From the NCBI GenBank assembly GCA_902776365.1, contig CACYPU010000004.1, positions 62,001-126,000 of the forward strand: a DNA stretch of 64,000 nt. The letters run 5' to 3'. Positions 8,501-16,097 of the stretch are shown here, in pieces. The notes under the pieces are model-generated. The model made no database searches. It had not been told where the DNA came from and was given only the letters and a program-made list of their open reading frames with translations. The DNA is from an uncultured Bacteroidota bacterium (GTDB lineage: Bacteria; Bacteroidota; Bacteroidia; Bacteroidales; P3). How positions within the stretch are numbered: position 1 is the stretch's first letter; each line of letters starts with the position of its first letter. The position numbers were made by a program, and so were the translations under genes.

Positions 8501-9366
8501 CCATGCACCGGGCTCAGTATTTCTACAAGGAGAACCAGTTGGAGACCACACCGACCTACCTCGACATGCTGGTGCGGTGGGCCATCCGCCGTCAGGACGG
8601 CGCAGCGAGCAACCAGATGAGCATCTTCAGCATGAGCGAGGAGCTGGCCGAAGAGGACCATCCGCCCATTCCCGAGTGTCCGGAGTGGAGCACCATCGAA
8701 CGCTGCCGTGCGGAGAAAGAGGTCATCTCCACCTACCTGAGCGGCCACCCGCTCGACGATTTCAAGTACGAGATGAAGATGTTCACCAATGTCGGGGTGT
8801 CACAGCTGGCGGCATTGGAGCAGTTGACGGGGCGCGAGGTACACTTCGGCGGTATGGTGTCGGGCGTGAAAGGCGGTGTGTCGGCAAAGGGCAACCCCTA
8901 CGGCTCGATGGTCATCGACGACTACTCGGGCAGCTACGAGCTGCGGCTCTTCGACGAGGAATACACCAGCTTCAAGAACTTCTTCATCGACAACACCTTC
9001 GTCTATATACGTGCGCTGGTGCGCAGCAACAGCTACAGGGACAAGAAGACGGGTGCGGAGAAGACCTTCACGCGGCTGAGAATCATCTCGATGTCGCTGC
9101 TGGGCAAGGTAATGGACAAATACACGTCGAAGCTGTCGTTCACGCTGCCGCTGGAGGCGGTGGACGAGGACTTCTGCAAACGGCTCACGCAGCTGGCGCG
9201 CAAACATCGTGGCGACGTGCCGTTGCAGGCCATCGTCGTCGACGCCCCGCGGAACCTGACGCTGACACTCAACACCCCCACCCTCAAGGTGGCGGTGCAC
9301 GACATCCTGTCCGACCTGGAGATGTTGCGCGGTGTCACCTCCGTGCAACCGATATTGAAAAGTTAA
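5566..9366 (+). CDS. dnaE: DNA polymerase III subunit alpha
   Basis: A 1266-residue replicative polymerase of the DnaE1 type. Order of parts: PHP domain at ~1-210 (HLHVHS at 6-11, ALTDHGNMFG near 40), palm with GPGRGSAAGSVVAY near 435-450 and the catalytic Asp pair in PDIDVDFDD near 480-490, a third palm region around MDFLGLKNL near 650, fingers and beta-binding region, and a C-terminal OB fold near 1085-1150. Length is normal for the phylum. The start follows a -7 box by 22 bp and gives the standard PHP N-terminus. Codons favour CTG and GTG, unlike the CTC/GTC-rich genes upstream. A TTAAA-word array directly follows the stop. Confidence 0.97.
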   Translation: MPQFTHLHVHSHYSMLDGMSKIPDLIKKAKKDGMYSMALTDHGNMFGIKDLLDTVAKENKNRAEGEPEFKPIVGTEAYCARRTLYDKDKNFKDINPENGKERVVDRSGYHLILLAKNLKGYHSLCKLASIAYTDGFYDRPRIDHDVLEKYKEGLIVCSACLGGEIPQLIMAGKLEEAEQQVLWFKERFGDDYYIELMRHKTDKPNANYDTYQWQMKVEPELIRLARKHNIKLVATNDAHFVLEEHGDAHDHLICLATQKDYDDPNRLHYTKQEWLKSPEEMAEVFADLPEALENTMEVAAKIETYSIDSDPLMPVFPIPESFGREEDWRQKFTEEDLFNEFTRNEKGEVVMSQEEAEKKIKKLGGYDKLYRIKFEADYLSHLVWEGAHKRYGEELSDEVKERITFELHTIKTMGFPGYFLIVSDYIRAAREELGVSVGPGRGSAAGSVVAYCLWITDLDPLRYDLLFERFLNPDRISLPDIDVDFDDAGRGKVLDWVTHKYGKERVAHIITYGTMATKSSIADVGRVEKIPLNTVNQLKSYIPDRGFPDNVKDEKGKAPKVNLHNCYKYVPELKNIMQDGPDDLRRMLTYAEELEDTNRQIGIHACGVIIGSQDITNVAPVCVINDKESGEDVLVTQYDGHVVENVGLIKMDFLGLKNLTIIKNCVRMVKKRLGVDIDVDHLPLDDELTYKLFCDGNTVGVFQFESAGMQKYLRELQPHVIDDLIAMNALYRPGPMDNIPEFIDRKQGRKPISYDLPVMEKYLKDTYGITVYQEQVMLLSRLLAGFTRGQSDTLRKAMGKKQIDKMNELEVLFYEGGEKNGHPKEVLSKIWEEWKKFASYAFNKSHAACYSWVAYQTAYLKAHYPAEYMAAVMTSAQTDISRVRELMDDCKKIGVEVAAPSVNDSEMDFSVDKDGKIRFGLQAISGMGEAASSVIIAEREKNGTFQDIFDFLKRVDMHSVNKKNMEVLVKAGAFDGIGTMHRAQYFYKENQLETTPTYLDMLVRWAIRRQDGAASNQMSIFSMSEELAEEDHPPIPECPEWSTIERCRAEKEVISTYLSGHPLDDFKYEMKMFTNVGVSQLAALEQLTGREVHFGGMVSGVKGGVSAKGNPYGSMVIDDYSGSYELRLFDEEYTSFKNFFIDNTFVYIRALVRSNSYRDKKTGAEKTFTRLRIISMSLLGKVMDKYTSKLSFTLPLEAVDEDFCKRLTQLARKHRGDVPLQAIVVDAPRNLTLTLNTPTLKVAVHDILSDLEMLRGVTSVQPILKS

Positions 9367-9440
9367 AAGGGGTCGCTTCGCTTAAAAGGTTAAAATGGTT
9401 TAAATGGTTTAAAGGGTTTAAAGGGTTTAAAAGGTCTAGG
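9361..9440. repeat. Intergenic word array (GGTTTAAAN, 9-bp) with TCGCTTCGCTTAAAAGG core
   Basis: The gap between dnaE and the GSCFA gene consists almost wholly of tandem GGTTTAAAT/GGTTTAAAG words (period 9), preceded by a core that recurs exactly at 18753-18774 between atpH and atpA (22 identical bases). Confidence 0.8.
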
Positions 9441-9449
9441 AACAGCTAT

Positions 9450-10388
9450 ATGCAAGAGATTGAGTTTTATACACGGGTGGGAGTGACGGCGATGCCGTTC
9501 GAAATCGACTTTGCCACAGGTATCGTCAGCCTGGGTTCCTGTTTCTCGGACGAGATGGGTGCGCGGCTGCGCGACGGCGGCTTTTTCATAGAGCAGAACC
9601 CCTTCGGGACGCTCTACAATCCCGCCTCCATCGCTTCGGCTTTGCACAGGCTGATGTATGACAAAGAGATAGGCCTTGAGGACCTCGTGGAGCATGAGGG
9701 GTTGTGGCATTCGTGGCACCACCATGGGAGCTTCTCCCGGCCCACGGCGGAGGAGTGCCTCGAGGCCTGCAACAGCCGTCTCCACCAAGCCCACCAGGCG
9801 CTGAAAGAAGCTCATCTGCTGATGATTACCTTCGGCTCGGCGTGGATCTATGCTCTCGCCGAAAGCGGCGAGACCGTAGCCAACTGCCACAAGGTGCCGC
9901 AGGAGAATTTTGTGCGGAGGATGCTGGCGGTGGAGGACATCGTGGCGCTGTGGCGGCCGCTGCTGGAGGAGCTGCATGCCTGCTTCCCGCTGCTGCACGT
10001 GATTTTCACCGTCTCCCCCATCCGCCATATCGGCGATGGGATGCATGGCAACCAATTGAGCAAGAGCACCCTCCTGCTGGCCATCGACGAGCTGACCGAC
10101 AAAGAGTTGCCGCCGCCGAAGCGCAAGAAGAAAGGCGTGAAGGTAGAGGAGTCCGACCATCCCGTCACCGTCTACTTCCCTTCCTACGAGATAGTGATGG
10201 ACGAATTGCGCGACTACCGCTTCTATGGTCCCGACATGGTGCATCCCTCGGACTTGGCCGTCGATGTCGTATGGGACCGCTTCCAGCGCATCACCATGAC
10301 CCCCGCCGTCCGCGACCAGGCCCACTTCAACGCGAAACAGAGGAAGCGGGAGTGCCATATCACAATAAATGAAAGAAAGAATCGTTAA
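9450..10388 (+). CDS. GSCFA-domain protein
   Basis: A 312-residue member of the GSCFA family, which is common in Bacteroidota and has an SGNH-hydrolase-like fold; its substrate is not established. The diagnostic motif appears as LGSCFSDEMG near residue 32, with the downstream NPFGTLYNP and SPIRH blocks typical of the family. Start chosen at 9450 (MQEIEFYTRVGVTAMPFE) because the frame upstream is only a shadow of dnaE. The stop overlaps the ddl start (TAATG). In this phylum GSCFA genes often sit next to cell-wall amino-acid genes such as alr, and here the neighbour is ddl, which hints at an envelope role. Confidence 0.85.
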   Translation: MQEIEFYTRVGVTAMPFEIDFATGIVSLGSCFSDEMGARLRDGGFFIEQNPFGTLYNPASIASALHRLMYDKEIGLEDLVEHEGLWHSWHHHGSFSRPTAEECLEACNSRLHQAHQALKEAHLLMITFGSAWIYALAESGETVANCHKVPQENFVRRMLAVEDIVALWRPLLEELHACFPLLHVIFTVSPIRHIGDGMHGNQLSKSTLLLAIDELTDKELPPPKRKKKGVKVEESDHPVTVYFPSYEIVMDELRDYRFYGPDMVHPSDLAVDVVWDRFQRITMTPAVRDQAHFNAKQRKRECHITINERKNR

Positions 10389-11404
10389 TGATAAAAAAAC
10401 CGAATTTCATGGAGAAGAAAAACATAGCACTTGTCATGGGTGGTTTCAGCGGTGAGCACGACATCAGCATCGCCAGCGGAAATCAGGTCTACGGTCAGCT
10501 CGACCATAATAAATATAATGTATATAAAATTGTGGTGGAGCGTGAAGGGTGGTATTGGCTTGACGGAGAAGAACACCGTCCTGTCGACCGCGGCCACTTC
10601 ACAGTCACAGATAACGGACAGACCGTTCAATTCGACTTGGCTTTCATTATCATTCATGGCAATCCCGGTGAAAACGGCGTCCTGCAGGGCTACTTCGATA
10701 TGTTGGGCATAAAGTACACCACCTGTGGTTTCTACACTTCGGCGCTGACCTTCCAGAAAGGCTATTGCAACCCTGTGGTGAAGAGTTTCGGTGTGGTGAA
10801 AGTGGCCGAGTCGGTGCTGCTGTACGAAGAGCCAGACAAACAGGGAATTGAGGGTCTGTTAGGCAGGCTGAAACTACCTGTTTTTGTTAAGCCGGCCGCC
10901 GGTGGCAGCAGCGTGGCGACCACAAAGGTAAAGACAGGCGACCAACTCCTTCCCGCTATCCGCGAGGCCTTCACCGAAGACCACGCCGTGCTGGTGGAGG
11001 AGTGCATTGTGGGCCGCGAGTTCGACTGCGGTGTGTTCCGCAAGGCCGACGGCGAGTTGCTGGTGTTTCCCATCACCGAGATTATTCCCAAAGGTGGTCA
11101 TGAGTTCTTCGACTATGAAGCCAAATACCAAGGATTTAGCAATGAGGTGACACCTGCCGAGGTTGATGAACGCATCTCAAAGAACATACAGAAAGTGTCC
11201 GGAATTCTCTACGACCGTTTAGGTTGCAAGGGTATAGTGAGGTTCGACTATATCCACGACATGGCCGCCGACGAACTTTACTTCCTCGAAGCCAACACCA
11301 TCCCCGGCCAGAGCGCTGAGAGCATCGTTCCCAAGCAGGCGAAAGCCATGGGCATCAGTCCCGCCGAGCTCTATGAGATGAGCATCCAGGCTGCGTTAAT
11401 TTAG
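10388..11404 (+). CDS. ddl: D-alanine--D-alanine ligase
   Basis: A ligase of the ATP-grasp family that makes D-Ala-D-Ala for peptidoglycan. Visible features are the N-terminal ALVMGGFSGEHDISIASG block, the ATP-grasp strand FVKPAAGGSSVATTKVK near 165-180, and the C-terminal metal/ATP site FLEANTIPGQSAES near 305-318. From 10388 the product is 338 residues; a second ATG at 10409 gives 331 and starts MEKKNIALVMGG, closer to the usual N-terminus. I keep 10388 because it overlaps the upstream stop, but 10409 is equally plausible. An inverted word array and a terminator follow the stop. Confidence 0.93.
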   Translation: MIKKPNFMEKKNIALVMGGFSGEHDISIASGNQVYGQLDHNKYNVYKIVVEREGWYWLDGEEHRPVDRGHFTVTDNGQTVQFDLAFIIIHGNPGENGVLQGYFDMLGIKYTTCGFYTSALTFQKGYCNPVVKSFGVVKVAESVLLYEEPDKQGIEGLLGRLKLPVFVKPAAGGSSVATTKVKTGDQLLPAIREAFTEDHAVLVEECIVGREFDCGVFRKADGELLVFPITEIIPKGGHEFFDYEAKYQGFSNEVTPAEVDERISKNIQKVSGILYDRLGCKGIVRFDYIHDMAADELYFLEANTIPGQSAESIVPKQAKAMGISPAELYEMSIQAALI

Positions 11405-11463
11405 TGGGTAGTTGGTAGTTGGTAGTGTGTAGCATTTGACCCCTGTGCTGCCCACTACCCACT
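11403..11463. repeat. Mirrored word-array element (GGTAGTT) with GTAGCATTTGACCCC core
   Basis: Tandem GGTAGTT heptamers, a core at 11429-11443, then a reverse-complement arm ending CTACCCACT. The outer 10 bp (11403-11412 and 11454-11463) pair perfectly. The core recurs with one change at 20456-20470. Confidence 0.8.
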
Positions 11464-11495
11464 AAAAAAGGAGTTCCGTTGGAACTCCTTTTTTG
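11464..11495. terminator. Bidirectional terminator between ddl and tRNA-Cys
   Basis: The stem AAGGAGTTCC/GGAACTCCTT with a 3-nt loop is flanked by A6 on the left and T6 on the right, so it can end transcripts from both ddl (+) and the tRNA (-). Confidence 0.85.
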
Positions 11496-11566
11496 AGGTC
11501 GCTTCCGGATTTGAACCGGAGTAGCAGGTTTTGCAGACCTGTGCCTAGCCCCTCGGCCAAACGACC
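11496..11566 (-). tRNA. tRNA-Cys (GCA)
   Basis: On the minus strand a full cloverleaf can be drawn: acceptor GGTCGTT paired with AGCGACC, discriminator T73 as expected for Cys, anticodon loop CTGCAAA giving GCA, and T-loop GGTTCAAATCC. The terminal CCA is not encoded. Confidence 0.95.
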
Positions 11567-11583
11567 TTTTCATTTTTCGAGGT

Positions 11584-11592
11584 GCAAAGATA
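11584..11592 (-). promoter_or_regulatory. Promoter -7 box for tRNA-Cys
   Basis: The minus-strand TATCTTTGC lies 17 bp upstream of the tRNA 5' end. A TTTTGCCA block further upstream is shared with the tRNA-Leu promoter near 59577. Confidence 0.75.
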
Positions 11593-11625
11593 CAACCTTT
11601 TTCCAAACTGGCAAAACTTTTTTTT

Positions 11626-11658
11626 GAATTAAGAATTAAGAATTAAGAATTAAGAATT
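11626..11658. repeat. Tandem AATTAAG heptamer array
   Basis: Four and a half near-perfect copies of a 7-bp word lie between the divergent tRNA-Cys and histidine-kinase promoters. A heptamer array occupies the same position relative to the tRNA-Leu promoter near 59597. Confidence 0.85.
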
Positions 11659-11687
11659 GGTTGTCAACGCTTTATTTACGTATTTTT

Positions 11688-11720
11688 TTTGTATGGATTA
11701 GTTTTTTTTCGTATCTTTGC
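11688..11720 (+). promoter_or_regulatory. Promoter (TTTG -33, TATCTTTGC -7) for the histidine kinase
   Basis: TTTG at 11688-11691, a 20-bp spacer, then TATCTTTGC at 11712-11720. The presumed GTG start begins only 3 bp after the box, so the transcript may be leaderless. Confidence 0.75.
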
Positions 11721-11723
11721 AGC

Positions 11724-13673
11724 GTGAAAAAGAAGGTAAGATTTATCCTATTCGTCGCAGTTTTACTGCTTTTTGGCTGTCAGGAGGAGGTGAAGATAGA
11801 CCCTCTGAAGCGGTCGAAGGTCGACGGTTTGAACAAAGAGGCCTTCCTCAACCGCTACAAGGAGCCAGACCTCTGCCTAGACTATGCTGGAAAAGCCTTG
11901 GACTATGTCCACGACTCGCTGCCCGAGTATGTCGACGGCGAGTTGCGGGCACTCAACAACATGGCCTTTGCCTACTATCAGGTAACTGATTACGAAGAGG
12001 CTACAAAGATATTGGAGCAGGTGGAGAAGAAGGTGAAAAGTGGGAAGGCGAAGGCGGAAAACAGCGATATCGAGTTGGTTATTGCGCGACTGCTCAAAGC
12101 CCGTCTGCTGCAGCGCAGCTGCCATATCGCCGATTCCTATGAATTGCTTTACGACATCGGGAAGTCCGACATTCTGGAGGACCGGAGCGGCACGCTGCTC
12201 TACAACTACGCCCAGACCGAATACTACATCACCCTGCTGACGCTCAATTTCCACTACCGCAACGGCAAGGAGGCCGACGTAAAGTCGATTATCGACGACA
12301 TTGAGCAGCGCCGCAAGGACCTCAAGGTGGACTATGCACAGGACCTGGCGCTCAACTATGCCATCGCCTACGGCCTCCAGTCGGCCGGCGAGAGCAAGCG
12401 TGCCCTTGAGTACTGCGACTACAACTTCGAGATTCTGGAGAATCCGCATATCGACGCTTTCTGCCTCTACCATTATGCCAACACGTTACAGATGACCGCC
12501 TCGGTGCAGAAAAGCATGCCCGGGTCGGTGCCTCCCGACAGCGTGCTGGCGCTCTATGACGAAGCGCGCCAGTGTTTCTTCGAGTATGGCGACCCCTACC
12601 AGATGCTCGGCGGCGTCACCTCCACAGCCCGCTATGCGCTGCTTATCGGCGACACCCTGATGGCACACGAGGTGCTCTCGGAGTGGCGCTCCATGCGTGG
12701 CACTTGGAAACCTTTCTCGGCGCCGAAGATGGAACTGGGCTATTTCGACGTCCTCATCCGCAGCTGTCTGGCAGAAACCGCCGACGAGAACCGTCAATGG
12801 TACGAGCACCGCTGCGAGCTGGAAGAATATGTGGCACAGAACGAGAAGGAAGATTTCGCCCTGCAGAACTCCCTCTCCATGGCCAACCGACGCAGCGATC
12901 TGCTGATAAAATTCTCCTACACCCTGGGAGGCATGCTGTTGGTGCTGCTGGTACTGGTTATACTGCTGGTCCGGGCGGCCCTGCGCCTACGCCGTGAGAA
13001 ACGCCAGCTGCAGGAAGCCAAACGCCGCGATGTGGAGCGCATCGCCAATGTGGAGACCTGCCTCAGCGTGATGCGCCACGATGTCAGCCCCTTCATCGGC
13101 TACCTGCGCAATCCCGACCTCCCCGCCGAATTACGCTCGGAAGTTCTCGAGCAACTTCTTCGCACCTTCGACAACATCAAAAACTGGACCTCGCTCTCCA
13201 TCCCCAGCGGCCTGGCATTCACGCCGTCGACGTTCCCGTTGAGAGAGGTGATGGACGAGGTGAAGCGCCAGGTCATCACACCCTCAGAGGGTGTGACCCT
13301 CGATTTCCAAGAGACCGAAGCCTCGATATGGGGCGACCGCCTCCTGGTGACAATACTACTGAGAAACCTGATTAACAACGCCCTGCAACACACCACGGAA
13401 GGCTCGGTCGTTGTGTCTGTCAACCAGTCGGACGACGGGATGGCCGAAATCGTCATCGCCGACACCGGCACCGGCATGAGCCAAGAACAGCTAGAGAACC
13501 TTTTCAGTGCAAGCAAACCCAACGGCGACCACGGCTTCGGCCTCATCCTGTGCCGCTACATCGTCAAGAAGCACGACGACAACACCCGACGCGGCTGCCA
13601 CATCTGGGCCGAAAGCACCCCCGGACAGGGCACCACCATGCATGTGATGCTGGCCTCCGATAAAAAAAATTAA
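11724..13673 (+). CDS. TPR-containing lipoprotein sensor histidine kinase
   Basis: A 649-residue two-component sensor. Starting at GTG 11724 it begins MKKKVRFILFVAVLLLFGCQ, a lipoprotein-type signal; longer in-frame starts lie upstream of the promoter and are discarded. Residues ~30-390 are helical repeats resembling TPRs and are presumably periplasmic. One membrane helix at ~393-418 (GGMLLVLLVLVILLV) is followed by a coiled coil, an H-box MRHDVSPF near 452, and an ATPase domain with N-box NLINNALQHT near 550, DTGTGMS and HGFGLILCRYIV. The response regulator gene follows 4 bp later, so they form a pair. The stimulus is unknown. A lipid anchor plus a membrane helix in one sensor is unusual but occurs in this phylum. 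Confidence 0.88.
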   Translation: MKKKVRFILFVAVLLLFGCQEEVKIDPLKRSKVDGLNKEAFLNRYKEPDLCLDYAGKALDYVHDSLPEYVDGELRALNNMAFAYYQVTDYEEATKILEQVEKKVKSGKAKAENSDIELVIARLLKARLLQRSCHIADSYELLYDIGKSDILEDRSGTLLYNYAQTEYYITLLTLNFHYRNGKEADVKSIIDDIEQRRKDLKVDYAQDLALNYAIAYGLQSAGESKRALEYCDYNFEILENPHIDAFCLYHYANTLQMTASVQKSMPGSVPPDSVLALYDEARQCFFEYGDPYQMLGGVTSTARYALLIGDTLMAHEVLSEWRSMRGTWKPFSAPKMELGYFDVLIRSCLAETADENRQWYEHRCELEEYVAQNEKEDFALQNSLSMANRRSDLLIKFSYTLGGMLLVLLVLVILLVRAALRLRREKRQLQEAKRRDVERIANVETCLSVMRHDVSPFIGYLRNPDLPAELRSEVLEQLLRTFDNIKNWTSLSIPSGLAFTPSTFPLREVMDEVKRQVITPSEGVTLDFQETEASIWGDRLLVTILLRNLINNALQHTTEGSVVVSVNQSDDGMAEIVIADTGTGMSQEQLENLFSASKPNGDHGFGLILCRYIVKKHDDNTRRGCHIWAESTPGQGTTMHVMLASDKKN

Positions 13674-13677
13674 CGCG

Positions 13678-14475
13678 ATGAACAATATCCGAGTAATGAT
13701 GGTTGACGACGAGCCTTTGATTCGCAAGGCTGTCAAGTACGAGATGAACGAACGAGGTGCCGAGGTCGAATGCCACACCGGCGACTTCACCACCGAGACG
13801 CGCCGCGTCGAGATGGTCGACACCTTCGCCTCCGGCCCCAGTCTGATGGCTGCTTTGGAATCGGTGGAAGCTCCCGACTATGTCCTGGTGGACATGGAGT
13901 TCCAAGGCGAGCCCACGGGCGGTCTACTCATCACACGTCGCCTGCATGAACGGTATCCGAATGTCAGAATCATCATCTTCTCCGGAAGATTCGACAACCC
14001 CCTCGCCTCGGAAGACAACAGGAGCCGTCGCATCAACGAGATAGGCTCCGTGGTGATGGAAGCCCTGCGCCTCGGTGCCAGCGCCTTCGTCAGCAAGAAC
14101 GCCGCCGGAGGCTTCTCCATCGAGAACATCCTTCGTGCCATCGCCTGCCTCGAGCGTGGCGAACAATTCTTTTTCAACTATCCTGTGATGCTGACCATGA
14201 AAGAGGCCGCCGAGCACTATTTCGCCCTTGTGGGCACCCAGGCGGGCATCGAGGTGAGCGACACCGAGCGGCAGCTCCTCCTTCTGGAGGCCGCCGGATG
14301 CACCGCCAGCGAAATATCCTCGCGCCTCGGCGAGAGCGACAAGGCCATCCAAGAGCGGCAGAAAGACCTCTCACGGCGGTTGGATATCGTCAACAAGAGC
14401 GCCGCCCGCGTCGCCAAAGCGCTCTCCCTCGGCCTCATCGCCCCCACCGCCATCAGTTTCCTACCACGGACATAA
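13678..14475 (+). CDS. Response regulator, receiver plus LuxR-like HTH
   Basis: A 265-residue regulator, the likely partner of the kinase that ends 4 bp upstream. The receiver domain (1-~150) has the acidic pair VDDEP at 9-13 and the phosphoacceptor Asp 72 in VLVDMEF, with a loop insertion (PLASEDNRSRRINEIGS) before the last strands. The C-terminal region (~185-255) contains VSDTERQLLLLEAAGCTASE and EISSRLGESDKAIQERQKDL, which fits a GerE/LuxR-type helix-turn-helix, though it is more divergent than classical members. It probably controls transcription; targets are unknown. Confidence 0.85.
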   Translation: MNNIRVMMVDDEPLIRKAVKYEMNERGAEVECHTGDFTTETRRVEMVDTFASGPSLMAALESVEAPDYVLVDMEFQGEPTGGLLITRRLHERYPNVRIIIFSGRFDNPLASEDNRSRRINEIGSVVMEALRLGASAFVSKNAAGGFSIENILRAIACLERGEQFFFNYPVMLTMKEAAEHYFALVGTQAGIEVSDTERQLLLLEAAGCTASEISSRLGESDKAIQERQKDLSRRLDIVNKSAARVAKALSLGLIAPTAISFLPRT

Positions 14476-14490
14476 AAAAAACGACATAAT

Positions 14491-16062
14491 ATGCGACATG
14501 AAGTTGATTTCCTAATAGTTGGCTCTGGCATCGCCGGACTTTCCTTTGCCCTCAAGGTGGCTCCCTACGGCAAGGTGTGCATCCTCACCAAGGGAGACGC
14601 CGCCGAAGGCAGCACCCGTTATGCCCAAGGAGGCATTGCTGCCGTGATGTACGACTCGGACTCGTTCGACAAGCATATCCATGACACCTTGGTCGCCGGC
14701 GACGGCATCTGCGACCGCGAGGTGGTGGAAATGACCATCCGCGAGGCCCCCGACCGCATCCGCGAGCTGGTGCAGTATGGCGTGAACTTCGACCGCGAAG
14801 GCAGCGGTGGGCGTTTCGACTTGCACCGCGAAGGCGGACACAGCGAATTCCGCATCCTGCACCACAAGGATAACACCGGAGAGGAGATTGAGCGTGGCCT
14901 GCTGGAAGCCGCCCGCAGCCATCCCAACATCGAAATCAAAGAGCGCCAATTCGCCATCGACATCATCACACAGCACCACCTGGGCCAGAGAGTCACGAAG
15001 CACACGCCCGACATCGAGTGCTATGGCGTCTATGCGTTGGATTGTGACACCAACCGCATCGATACTTATTTAGCGAAGGTGACTTTGCTGGCTACCGGAG
15101 GCATGGGCAACGTCTATTCCACCACCACCACCCCCGTCATCTCCACCGGCGACGGCGTGGCGATGGTGCACCGTGCCCGCGGCGTGCTTAGCGATTTGGA
15201 ATTCATGCAGTTCCACCCCACCTCGCTGTACAACCCCGCCGAGAAGCCCGCCTTCCTCATCACCGAGGCCATGCGTGGCGCCGGAGCCATACTGAAAGAT
15301 CGCGACGGCAAGGAATTCATGCAGAAGTACGACTCACGGTTGTCGTTGGCGCCACGCGACATTGTGGCTCGCGCCATCGACAACGAGATGAAACTCAGCG
15401 GAAAGGACTACCTCTACCTCGACGCCCGCGGCATCGGCCGCAAGCAACTCATCGAGGGATTCCCGACGATTTACGCCAAGTGTCTGAGTATCGGCATCGA
15501 CATCACCCGCGACATGATACCCATCCGTCCGGCGGCGCACTACCAATGTGGCGGCATCAAGGTGGACCGCAACGGCGAGTCTTCCATCCACCACCTCTAT
15601 GCTGCCGGCGAATGTGCCTGCACGGGCCTGCATGGTGGCAACCGCCTGGCCAGCAACTCGTTGCTGGAGGCCGTCGTCTATGCCCACAACGCCGCACAAT
15701 CGGCCATATCAACGTATCAACATATCAACTTATCAACCCACCGTCAGGTGCCCGACTGGAATGCCGAGGGGATGGTGCTCAACGAGGAAATGGTGCTTAT
15801 CACGCAGACCAAACGCGAGTTGCAGGAGATCATGTGGAACTATGTAGGCATCGTCCGCTCGGACCTGCGCCTGCAGCGCGCCTTCGACCGCCTGAACCTC
15901 ATCTTCCGCGAGACCGAAGACCTCTACAACCGCTCCGTCCTCACCGAACCCCTCAGCGAGCTCCGCAACCTCATCGCCTGCGCCTACCTCATCATCAAGA
16001 TGGCACGCGCCCGCCGCGAAAACGTAGGCCTGCACTACTCGCTCGACCTGCTGGAGAAATAG
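14491..16062 (+). CDS. nadB: L-aspartate oxidase
   Basis: A 523-residue flavoprotein that oxidises L-aspartate to iminoaspartate, the first step of de novo NAD synthesis. Motifs: FAD dinucleotide fold IVGSGIAGLSFAL at 9-21, STRYAQGGIAAV near 40-51, EFMQFHPTSLYNP near 235, and the FAD-binding AAGECACTGLHGGNRLASNS near 370-390. C-terminal helical domain ~415-520 is present. Right after the last FAD motif there is an in-frame insertion AISTYQHINLSTHRQ encoded by four ATCAACNT octamers. nadA and nadC are not adjacent. A two-component pair lies upstream. Confidence 0.95.
   Translation: MRHEVDFLIVGSGIAGLSFALKVAPYGKVCILTKGDAAEGSTRYAQGGIAAVMYDSDSFDKHIHDTLVAGDGICDREVVEMTIREAPDRIRELVQYGVNFDREGSGGRFDLHREGGHSEFRILHHKDNTGEEIERGLLEAARSHPNIEIKERQFAIDIITQHHLGQRVTKHTPDIECYGVYALDCDTNRIDTYLAKVTLLATGGMGNVYSTTTTPVISTGDGVAMVHRARGVLSDLEFMQFHPTSLYNPAEKPAFLITEAMRGAGAILKDRDGKEFMQKYDSRLSLAPRDIVARAIDNEMKLSGKDYLYLDARGIGRKQLIEGFPTIYAKCLSIGIDITRDMIPIRPAAHYQCGGIKVDRNGESSIHHLYAAGECACTGLHGGNRLASNSLLEAVVYAHNAAQSAISTYQHINLSTHRQVPDWNAEGMVLNEEMVLITQTKRELQEIMWNYVGIVRSDLRLQRAFDRLNLIFRETEDLYNRSVLTEPLSELRNLIACAYLIIKMARARRENVGLHYSLDLLEK
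15706..15739. repeat. In-gene tandem octamer array (ATCAACNT) in nadB
   Basis: Four consecutive 8-bp words lie in frame between the FAD-binding domain and the C-terminal helical domain of NadB. Confidence 0.8.
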
Positions 16063-16097
16063 ACCACATCTGTTTTTGTGAATAAAAATAAAATGAT

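Noticed and set aside
5638-8748. Long minus-strand frames (483 and 388 codons) inside dnaE
   Set aside because: Antisense shadows of a clearly recognised DNA polymerase gene with no promoter or motif.
11661-11723. Longer N-terminus of the histidine kinase from TTG at 11661
   Set aside because: It would start upstream of the promoter's -7 box and would bury the lipoprotein signal.
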